From contig JAFQQI010000066.1 of the NCBI GenBank assembly GCA_017411305.1, forward strand, positions 147,305-211,304: DNA of 64,000 bases. Direction: 5' to 3'. A model generated the notes under the pieces. It saw nothing but the letters and a program-made list of their open reading frames with translations, was not told where the DNA came from and made no database searches. Below are positions 33,855 through 40,355 of the stretch, piece by piece (position 1 is the first letter of the stretch; each line of letters starts with the position of its first letter). The stretch comes from Lachnospiraceae bacterium. Lineage in GTDB: Bacteria; Bacillota; Clostridia; Lachnospirales; Lachnospiraceae. Position numbers and translations under genes: made by a program.

Positions 33855-34472
33855 GTGGCCGGGATTTATTTAACAGATTTAATCGAAGGATCTGCCATCA
33901 CCTTAAAAATCAGTAATAAGGTAAAGACAATTGAAATGCATGCCTCATTATTACGGGCACTAAGAGAAGATTTGGCGATTATCGAATTGGATTTTCAATC
34001 TAATCAAAGACTTAATTTTGATAATGTTCATATTGAGATGGAGAGTCAGACGGAAGACGGAACTCCTTACAAATGGAACAACGTCAAAATCGGCTTTTTT
34101 GAAAAACAGTATATTTTGCGTACAGAGGGAGCAGGCACGCGCTTTAATCGGCGTGAATATTTCCGTGTCGGTGTTTCCAAGCGGGCTCTTATGCGTATGG
34201 TTGGCAGAGGTCAAAAAGAGGTTATTCTACGAGATGTGAGCATGACAGGATTTGCCATTACGGATCAGCGAAAGGAGCTTGATCTTTTGCCGGGAGATGA
34301 GCTTTCTGTACATTTTGAAGATTTAGGACATGTGCTGGACCTGGTTGGCAGAGTGGTCCGTGTACAAGAGGAAGAGGATGTAGTTGTTTACGGATTGCGA
34401 ATCATTAATTTGTGCAAGGATTTATCCTCCTATATTTCCATGAAGCAGAGAGGCGGAAGAGCTTCCAAATAA
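33855..34472 (+). CDS. PilZ-domain protein (YcgR-like, c-di-GMP receptor)
   Basis: 205 residues. The N-terminal half is a YcgR-type beta-barrel. The PilZ domain begins with FNRREYFRV, giving the RxxxR c-di-GMP-binding motif, and continues with DVSMTGFAITD (D/NxSxxG) and the strand GRVVRVQEEEDVVVYGLRI. YcgR-like proteins slow flagellar motors or adjust exopolysaccharide when c-di-GMP is high. Here flagellin, FliS, a chemoreceptor and a Tad pilus locus lie in the same window. The start is GTG 33855 behind AGAGGATA; I see no better start. Confidence 0.88.
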   Translation: MAGIYLTDLIEGSAITLKISNKVKTIEMHASLLRALREDLAIIELDFQSNQRLNFDNVHIEMESQTEDGTPYKWNNVKIGFFEKQYILRTEGAGTRFNRREYFRVGVSKRALMRMVGRGQKEVILRDVSMTGFAITDQRKELDLLPGDELSVHFEDLGHVLDLVGRVVRVQEEEDVVVYGLRIINLCKDLSSYISMKQRGGRASK

Positions 34473-34499
34473 AAGTGATTAGACGTAAAGGGGCAATTT

Positions 34500-35270
34500 A
34501 TGAGTCAGAAAAAGGGAGTGGATACAGGTAAGAGACAAAGATATGATTTACCGGATGTGATTCGCGGAATTACACTTCTTAGTATGATTGCCTATCATGG
34601 AGCATGGGATTTGGTTTATATGTATGGTGTCAGATGGAAATGGTATCATGGGACAGGTGCTTATATCTGGCAACAGAGCATTTGCTGGACGTTTATCTTT
34701 TTGTCCGGCTTTTGCTGGCCGATGGGAAAAAGACCTCTGAAAAGGGGTCTTGTTGTTTTTGGTAGTGGAATTTTAGTAACTGTAGTTACCATGCTTGCCA
34801 TGTATCAAAACAGGGTAGTATTTGGCGTCCTTACACTAATTGGCTCTGCTATGCTCTTAATGGTATTGCTTGATAAGCTGTTTTGTAGAATTTCGCCAAA
34901 AGTGGGATTAGTAATCAGCTTTGCATGTTTTGTACTAACCAGAAATATAAACCGGGGAAGTCTGGGCTTTGAAGGGCTGGAGCTTGTGAAGCTGCCTGTG
35001 AGGTGGTATCGTGGGTGGCTTATGACCTATTTAGGATTTACGGCACCGGATTTTTACTCTACGGATTATTTTTCACTTTTTCCCTGGCTGTTTTTATTTA
35101 TCAGTGGATATTTTATGTATCACATATTTTGCAGGAAAGGATGGTTAGAGCTTTCTTTTCTTAAATGGAACTGTCCGGTTTTCAGTTTTATAGGACGTCA
35201 TTCCTTACTGATTTATTTGTTGCATCAACCTGCATTATATGTATTATGCAGCTTGCTTTGGTATTTGTAG
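34500..35270 (+). CDS. DUF1624 / heparan-alpha-glucosaminide N-acetyltransferase-like membrane protein
   Basis: 256 residues with about seven membrane segments. The N-terminal R-Y-D-L-P-D-V-I-R-G and MIAYHGAWDLVY match the DUF1624 family, whose conserved His is thought to act in acetyl transfer across the membrane. The end IGRHSLLIYLLHQPAL is also typical. The actual acceptor in bacteria is unknown. It starts 27 bases after the PilZ gene with AAAGGGG upstream. Confidence 0.82.
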   Translation: MSQKKGVDTGKRQRYDLPDVIRGITLLSMIAYHGAWDLVYMYGVRWKWYHGTGAYIWQQSICWTFIFLSGFCWPMGKRPLKRGLVVFGSGILVTVVTMLAMYQNRVVFGVLTLIGSAMLLMVLLDKLFCRISPKVGLVISFACFVLTRNINRGSLGFEGLELVKLPVRWYRGWLMTYLGFTAPDFYSTDYFSLFPWLFLFISGYFMYHIFCRKGWLELSFLKWNCPVFSFIGRHSLLIYLLHQPALYVLCSLLWYL

Positions 35271-35315
35271 CATGCTATACTTTTTTAGCTATAATTATTA
35301 TAAAAGGAGAAACGG

Positions 35316-36176
35316 ATGATATTACATGTCATTGAACATACCATACATCACAGCATCGGCCTGTTGCCCTTTTTGTTCGTGACGTATTTGGTTATGGAAT
35401 ATATTGAACATAAAGCGGGAAAAAAGGCTGAGCAGTTAGTAAAGAAATCCGGTAGCTTCGGGCCGCTTATTGGCGGAACGCTGGGAATTGTGCCTCAATG
35501 CGGATTTTCGGCAGCAGCGTCCAATTTATATGCCGGTAGAATTATTACATTGGGAACGTTACTTGCAGTTTTTCTTTCTACTTCGGATGAAATGCTTCCG
35601 ATTTTGATTTCAGCCAAGGTAGAACCGGTGACAATCTGTAAGATATTGGGGATAAAAGTTCTCATTGGTGTAATAGCAGGTTTTGCGATTGACTTTATCT
35701 TGAAAAACAGATCTTATAAGGAAGAAGAGAAACTTAAGATAGAGCATATGTGCGAGCATGAGCATTGCCACTGCGGAGAAGGCAAAATCGGTAAATCCGC
35801 ACTGGTACATACCTTACAAGTGTTTTTATTTATTGTGGCCATTACATTTGTGCTGAATTTATTGATAGAGTTTGTAGGAGAAGAAACATTGGCGGGTTTT
35901 CTTAGCGAAAAACCTGTAATAGGGCCTCTTGTGGCCGGTTTTATGGGGCTAATACCGAATTGTGCATCGTCCGTAGTGATTACCCAGCTGTACTTGGAAG
36001 GAATGCTGGGAGCGGGTGCAATGATGGCCGGACTTTTGGTAGGTGCCGGAGTAGGTACATTAATCCTTTTCAGGGTTAATGATGATATCAAAGAGAATAT
36101 TAAAATTATCGTATTGCTGTACGGAATCGGAACACTTGCGGGAATTATAATAGAAACAGCCGGTCTTGTATTTTAG
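35316..36176 (+). CDS. ArsP_2-type permease (putative manganese transporter)
   Basis: 286 residues with two homologous halves, each with four or more membrane helices. The halves share the signature LIGGTLGIVPQCGFSAAASN and LVAGFMGLIPNCASSVVITQ. A His/Cys-rich cytoplasmic loop near residue 145 (HMCEHEHCHCGE) is a likely metal-binding site. The arrangement matches the ArsP_2/putative manganese transporter family. A metal export role fits the loop, but the metal is not determined. No yybP-ykoY leader precedes it: only 45 bases separate it from the upstream gene. Its stop codon lies in the loop of its own terminator. Confidence 0.85.
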   Translation: MILHVIEHTIHHSIGLLPFLFVTYLVMEYIEHKAGKKAEQLVKKSGSFGPLIGGTLGIVPQCGFSAAASNLYAGRIITLGTLLAVFLSTSDEMLPILISAKVEPVTICKILGIKVLIGVIAGFAIDFILKNRSYKEEEKLKIEHMCEHEHCHCGEGKIGKSALVHTLQVFLFIVAITFVLNLLIEFVGEETLAGFLSEKPVIGPLVAGFMGLIPNCASSVVITQLYLEGMLGAGAMMAGLLVGAGVGTLILFRVNDDIKENIKIIVLLYGIGTLAGIIIETAGLVF

Positions 36177-36188
36177 ACCGGCTGTTTC
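36153..36188 (+). terminator. Terminator overlapping the permease 3' end
   Basis: GAAACAGCCGGTC (36153-36165) and its exact complement (36176-36188) form a 13-bp stem with a 10-nt loop. The stop codon TAG (36174-36176) lies at the loop edge. Only a weak T run follows. Confidence 0.75.
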
Positions 36189-36195
36189 CTTCCCA

Positions 36196-36248
36196 TCACA
36201 GGGGGAGACCTGTGAAGAGAACTCTTTTTCATAGGGGGAGTCCTATGA
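36196..36248. other. Twin 20-nt hairpins with a compensatory base pair change
   Basis: TCACAGG-gggaga-CCTGTGA (36196-36215) and TCATAGG-gggagt-CCTATGA (36229-36248). Both have a 7-bp perfect stem and a 6-nt loop; the only stem difference swaps a C-G for a T-A pair, keeping the pairing. The context is the convergent gap between the permease and GH113 genes. The role is unknown. Confidence 0.55.
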
Positions 36249-36272
36249 GGTAAAAAGGGGGATATCTAAATT

Positions 36273-37202
36273 TTAGAAACTATCGTAATATTTTTTAACA
36301 ACTTCCTGCGCAGGCTTTTCATAAATATCATAACCGCCGTTACATTTTGCTTTACAGGGAGAGTATTGCTTCCAAGCCCAATCCCAAAGGCAGAAGCCTT
36401 CTACCCAGGGACGCTTTTTGCATGCTTCAAACATAGCGGTATACCAGTCTGCCTGTTCTTCCAAGTTTACTTCTCCGCGCATGCTCCAATCATTGGGAAT
36501 CTTTGAAGACCCTTCTGTGGACATACAACCGCATTCTGAAAAGAAGAAGGGCTTGTTATATTTCTTAACCACAGCTTCGATTCGATCCAGTTCCTGTTCC
36601 CAGTCATTCATCGGATAGTATCCGCTGGAACAGATTACATCCACACAGTCCCACCAGGTAACATTGTCTTCCTGATACTTGTCTGTATTGTAGGTAACAG
36701 GACCATGAAATACTTCTTTAATATCTGCAATCAGTTTACGCCATTCATCGGCTCTTCGTTCACTTTGAACCATTTCACAACCGGCGATAAACATTTCGCA
36801 TCCTGTTTTTTCGGCAATTTTAGCATAATGCAGCTGGAAGTCAGTATAAGAGGCAAACCAGTTGCTCCATTTGGGCTCACAATGCACATCCTTATCGAAA
36901 AAATTGATATGTGCACGCCAGGTACCGTTTTTGCAATTGGCAGTAGGCTTAAGGGCAACACGAAGACCGATTTCATGTGCATAGTGAATCATGCGGACAA
37001 GCTCTTCATCTGACATGGTAGCATCCGAAGTATAACAAATTTCTTCTGACTGGGCTGTTTCCTGTAATCCGTTAGGAACAAGAATGATAAAATCGGCACC
37101 TGTTTTTGCTTTCAGATTGTCTAAACTTTCGTAGGCTTCTTTGGTTTCAAAGCTTCCTTTTTGGCAAAAAGAAGCAAAAGTAACACCTTTAATAAACTGC
37201 AT
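36273..37202 (-). CDS. Glycoside hydrolase family 113-like enzyme (probable beta-mannanase)
   Basis: 309 residues, single TIM barrel of clan GH-A. FIAGCEMVQSE carries the proton-donor Glu region (GCEM is typical of GH113), and FFFSECGCMSTEG carries the nucleophile Glu. Aromatic residues line the barrel (WWDCVD, GFCLWDWAWKQYS). No signal peptide. GH113 members are beta-1,4-mannanases, so imported manno-oligosaccharides are a plausible substrate. I start at ATG 37202 with AAGGGAG upstream; a longer frame to 37295 would overlap the divergent promoter region. It is divergent from an AraC regulator that may control it. Confidence 0.78.
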   Translation of the reverse strand: MQFIKGVTFASFCQKGSFETKEAYESLDNLKAKTGADFIILVPNGLQETAQSEEICYTSDATMSDEELVRMIHYAHEIGLRVALKPTANCKNGTWRAHINFFDKDVHCEPKWSNWFASYTDFQLHYAKIAEKTGCEMFIAGCEMVQSERRADEWRKLIADIKEVFHGPVTYNTDKYQEDNVTWWDCVDVICSSGYYPMNDWEQELDRIEAVVKKYNKPFFFSECGCMSTEGSSKIPNDWSMRGEVNLEEQADWYTAMFEACKKRPWVEGFCLWDWAWKQYSPCKAKCNGGYDIYEKPAQEVVKKYYDSF

Positions 37203-37346
37203 ATTAACTCCCTTCTGTATGTGTGAATAAAAAATTTTTCCGTAGGATATAAAAACTATAGCACTTTTTATTTGAATTCGGTATAATGTTGCCATGTAAA
37301 AATTGTAAAAATCTATTTGCAGAGAGCGAAAGAGGAAGACCGGATT

Positions 37347-38228
37347 ATGCAGTATTTATTTGAATACAGTGATACATTAAACTCTCCATATGAAGCATTT
37401 TTATACGATACAACTGTGATGACATTTCCTATCCGCGCGCATTGGCATTATTTTATGGAAGTTGTTTACATGAAAGATGGTACGGGACTTATCGAATGCG
37501 ACGGGAAGAGTTATGTGGTTGAACCGGGTGATTTGATATTATTTCATCCGGAGTCAGTTCATGCTATTTATACTGCAACTAATTATTCTTTGCAATATGA
37601 GGTTCTTAAGTTTGATGTTAATAAGTTGTACACAGAGAACAGTTATGCACCAAAGCTAAGAATAATTTTAGAAAGTGCCAGTAAAAATACAAATGCCCCT
37701 ATTTTCTTTTCAGAGCAGGATTTGGCAGATATTCCGGTTGAAAGTATTTTTGAAGACTGCAGGGCAGAGCTTGCGGCAAGAGACTATGGATATGATATTA
37801 TTGTACACAATAAAATCTGCTATCTTTTAGTAAATTTAATCAGAATCTGGAGAAATAAGGGATTTGATACAGATGTGGCAGCTACCCATGTTCAAGAACT
37901 GGATTCCATTCATGACATTACGACATATATTGATGCTCATGCAGGAGAACCCATTAAAGTAGAAGACTTGGCAGATATGTGCAATATGAGCTATTCCTAT
38001 TTTGCTAAAAACTTTAAGCAGTATTATGGCCGTTCCTGTAAAGAGTATATAGAGTTTATCCGTATTTGTAAGGCAGAGGATATGTTACTTTTTACAGATT
38101 TTGATTTGAGCTATATCAGTCAGGAAACAGGATTTTCTGATAGTAGCCATTTAATTAAGATTTTCCGAAAATGGAAGGGTATGACACCCAAGCAGTTTAA
38201 ATTACAGCATGCCAAGAAAGAGGCATAA
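37347..38228 (+). CDS. AraC-family regulator with cupin sensor domain
   Basis: 293 residues. Residues about 1-150 form a cupin-like arm (ARAC-binding type) with RAHWHYFMEVVYMKDGTG and VEPGDLILFHPESVH, a sugar-sensing fold. Residues about 185-290 contain two helix-turn-helix units: VEDLADMCNMSYSYFAKNF and LSYISQETGFSDSSHLIKIF, ending in KWKGMTPKQF. I start at ATG 37347 (MQYLFEYS) after AGAGGAAG; 37317 lacks a site. It sits divergently from GH113, so mannan-related sugars are a likely inducer (inference). Confidence 0.9.
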   Translation: MQYLFEYSDTLNSPYEAFLYDTTVMTFPIRAHWHYFMEVVYMKDGTGLIECDGKSYVVEPGDLILFHPESVHAIYTATNYSLQYEVLKFDVNKLYTENSYAPKLRIILESASKNTNAPIFFSEQDLADIPVESIFEDCRAELAARDYGYDIIVHNKICYLLVNLIRIWRNKGFDTDVAATHVQELDSIHDITTYIDAHAGEPIKVEDLADMCNMSYSYFAKNFKQYYGRSCKEYIEFIRICKAEDMLLFTDFDLSYISQETGFSDSSHLIKIFRKWKGMTPKQFKLQHAKKEA

Positions 38229-38274
38229 AAAAAGTACCATCCCCAAGGCTCCTATGTCCTCAAAAACGGTACTT
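38227..38274 (-). terminator. Terminator of tRNA-Lys
   Basis: AAGTACC (38232-38238) pairs with GGTACTT (38268-38274). On the minus strand the stem is followed by TTTTTTT. It lies directly downstream of the tRNA and converges with the AraC gene. Confidence 0.75.
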
Positions 38275-38279
38275 ACGAG

Positions 38280-38352
38280 TGCGTCTTCAGGGGCTCGAAC
38301 CCTGGACACCCTGATTAAGAGTCAGGTGCTCTACCAACTGAGCTAAAGACGC
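38280..38352 (-). tRNA. tRNA-Lys(CTT)
   Basis: 73 nt on the minus strand: acceptor GCGTCTT/AAGACGC with discriminator A, D arm with AGCTCAGTTGGTAGAGC, anticodon loop with CTCTTAA in the stem CTGA/TCAG (anticodon CTT), variable GTGTC, T arm with GGGTTCGAGCCC. CCA is not encoded. Confidence 0.95.
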
Positions 38353-38483
38353 GTTTCTTTGGTATTTGTTGCTTTCGTGATTTGCAACGCAAGTGTTATT
38401 ATAGTATAATGTTTTTTGCTTTGCAAGTACTTTTTTAAAATTTTTTTAAGATTTTTTATTTTTTTATCAAAAAGCAGGATTGG

Positions 38484-39284
38484 ATGGTAGCTAAATTGAT
38501 ATTTGAAACACATGCGCATTACGATGATGAAGCCTTTGACAGTGACAGGGAAGAACTGCTTTGTGCGATGCAGGAAGCAGGAATAGAAACCATCGTTAAT
38601 ATCGGAGCAAATATAGAAAGTTGTAAAAGCACACTTGCTCTAAGCAGCAAGTATTCTTTTGTTTACGGAGCACTTGGTGTACATCCTTCTGACGCAGAGG
38701 AGTTAAATGAAGAAACCTTTTCCTGGCTGAAACAAACTGCGATGAGCAATTCTGTCCGAAGAGGCGGTAAAATAGTTGCTATCGGAGAGATTGGTCTGGA
38801 CTATTACTGGGATAAGGAATCGGATGTGCAGGCAAATCAAAGGGTATGGTTTGAGAGGCAGGCGTATCTGGCAAAGGAACTTTCTCTGCCCATGGTGGTG
38901 CATTCAAGAGATGCGGCGAAGGATACCTTAGATATGATGAAAGCTATGAAAGCAGAGGAAATCGGTGGTATCGTGCACTGCTATTCCTATTCCGTGGAGC
39001 AGGCAAAGGAATATCTGAAGATGGGATTTTATTTTGGGATAGGTGGTGTAATTACCTTTTCCAATGCCAAAAAGTTAAAAGAGGTAGTGGAGTATTTACC
39101 GATGGATACTATTGTGCTTGAGACGGATTGCCCATACCTTGCACCGGTGCCAAACAGAGGAAAACGTAACAGCTCTTTAAACCTTCCGTATGTAGTGAAG
39201 GAAATTGCATCCTTGAAGGGACTTGACGAAGAAGAGGTAATCAGAATAACCCGGGAGAATGCAAAAAGAGTATATCAAATTTGA
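38484..39284 (+). CDS. tatD: TatD-family metal-dependent DNase
   Basis: 266 residues, amidohydrolase-type TIM barrel. Metal ligands: FETHAHYDDEAF (HxH), the Glu of AIGEIGLDYYW, MVVHSRDA, IVHCYSYS and LETDCPYLAPVP. TatD enzymes are 3'-5' nucleases or deaminases of nucleic acid. In Firmicutes tatD often lies upstream of rnmV and rsmA; here rsmA follows directly, 20 bases later. The start ATG 38484 is the first good candidate, though the site upstream (AGGAT) is modest. Confidence 0.93.
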   Translation: MVAKLIFETHAHYDDEAFDSDREELLCAMQEAGIETIVNIGANIESCKSTLALSSKYSFVYGALGVHPSDAEELNEETFSWLKQTAMSNSVRRGGKIVAIGEIGLDYYWDKESDVQANQRVWFERQAYLAKELSLPMVVHSRDAAKDTLDMMKAMKAEEIGGIVHCYSYSVEQAKEYLKMGFYFGIGGVITFSNAKKLKEVVEYLPMDTIVLETDCPYLAPVPNRGKRNSSLNLPYVVKEIASLKGLDEEEVIRITRENAKRVYQI

Positions 39285-39304
39285 TAATAGAGAAGGTAGA
39301 AGTT

Positions 39305-40171
39305 ATGCCTACATTAGGAAATCCTACAGGAACCATTGAGGTTCTGAAAAAATATAATTTTAATTTTCAAAAGCGTTTCGGACAGAATTTCTTGATAGAC
39401 AGTAATATTTTAGAGAAAATAGTCAGCGCTGCAGAGGTTACCAAAGAAGACTGCGTTCTGGAAATCGGTCCCGGAATCGGAACCATGACCCAGTATCTGG
39501 CAGAAAGTGCGAGAGAAGTGATTGCAGTGGAAATTGACAAATCGCTGATTCCGATTCTGGAAGATACATTGTCTCCTTATGATAATGTAACGGTTATTAA
39601 TGAGGATATTTTGAAGGTGGATATCCGCAAGCTGGTAGAAGAAAAGAATCAGGGACGGCCCATTAAGGTGGTTGCAAACCTGCCTTATTATATTACGACC
39701 CCCATTATCATGGGATTGTTTGAAAGTCATGTCCCTTTAAAAAGCATTACCATTATGATTCAGAAAGAAGTAGCAGACAGGATGCAGGTAGGCCCGGGAA
39801 CAAAGGACTACGGAGCGCTTTCTTTGGCGGTGCAGTATTATGCCAAGCCTGAAGTGGTTGCCTATGTTTCTCCCGAATGCTTTATTCCGAAGCCTAATGT
39901 GGGAAGTGCCGTGATTCGCCTTGACCGATATGAAAAACCTCCGGTACAGGTTGAAAATGAAGAATTTATGTTTAAAATAATCCGTGCAGCATTTAACCAG
40001 AGACGTAAAACCCTGGCCAATGGTTTGGGAAATGCATCCGATTTGCCGATAACAAGAGCTCAGGCAACAGAAGCATTAGAGGAGCTCGGTTTTGGCGCAT
40101 CTGTAAGAGGAGAAGCCCTTACGCTGGAGGAGTTTGCAAAGCTCAGTAATTATCTGTTAACGATACTATAA
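39305..40171 (+). CDS. rsmA: 16S rRNA (A1518/A1519) dimethyltransferase RsmA/KsgA
   Basis: 288 residues. Motifs in order: KRFGQNFLIDSNIL (signature start), the SAM-binding EIGPGIGTMTQYL, VEIDKSL, INEDILKVD, the catalytic NLPYYITTPI, and the C-terminal FNQRRKTLANGL. It dimethylates two adenines of the 16S 3' end in 30S maturation. I start at ATG 39305 (MPTLGNPT); an in-frame start at 39281 lies inside tatD. A strong terminator follows. rnmV, the usual gene between tatD and rsmA, is absent. Confidence 0.96.
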   Translation: MPTLGNPTGTIEVLKKYNFNFQKRFGQNFLIDSNILEKIVSAAEVTKEDCVLEIGPGIGTMTQYLAESAREVIAVEIDKSLIPILEDTLSPYDNVTVINEDILKVDIRKLVEEKNQGRPIKVVANLPYYITTPIIMGLFESHVPLKSITIMIQKEVADRMQVGPGTKDYGALSLAVQYYAKPEVVAYVSPECFIPKPNVGSAVIRLDRYEKPPVQVENEEFMFKIIRAAFNQRRKTLANGLGNASDLPITRAQATEALEELGFGASVRGEALTLEEFAKLSNYLLTIL

Positions 40172-40176
40172 AGAAG

Positions 40177-40204
40177 AAAGGATAGCGAAGGCTATCCTTT
40201 TTTG
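40177..40204 (+). terminator. Terminator of rsmA
   Basis: AAAGGATAGC (40177-40186), loop GAAG, GCTATCCTTT (40191-40200), then Ts. The stem AAGGATAGC is shared with the hairpin inside the ECF S gene at 25641. Confidence 0.9.
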
Positions 40205-40277
40205 TCATAAAGATACAATATATGGACAAATATCCAAAATTTTCGCCAATATATTGGGAAAAACTTGCTGATTGTTT

Positions 40278-40306
40278 TTGACATACGAATATCGATATGA
40301 TACACT
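40278..40306 (+). promoter_or_regulatory. Sigma-A promoter
   Basis: TTGACA (40278-40283), 17-bp spacer, TACACT (40301-40306), about 50 bases upstream of the TPR/AAA gene. Confidence 0.6.
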
Positions 40307-40355
40307 TAAAAAATGAAAATAGGATAACTATGTCTAAAAATAAGAAGGGCATGAG

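Noticed and set aside
35271-35315. Manganese (yybP-ykoY) riboswitch upstream of the ArsP_2-type permease
   Set aside because: The gap is only 45 bases, too short for this aptamer, and no matching motif is seen.
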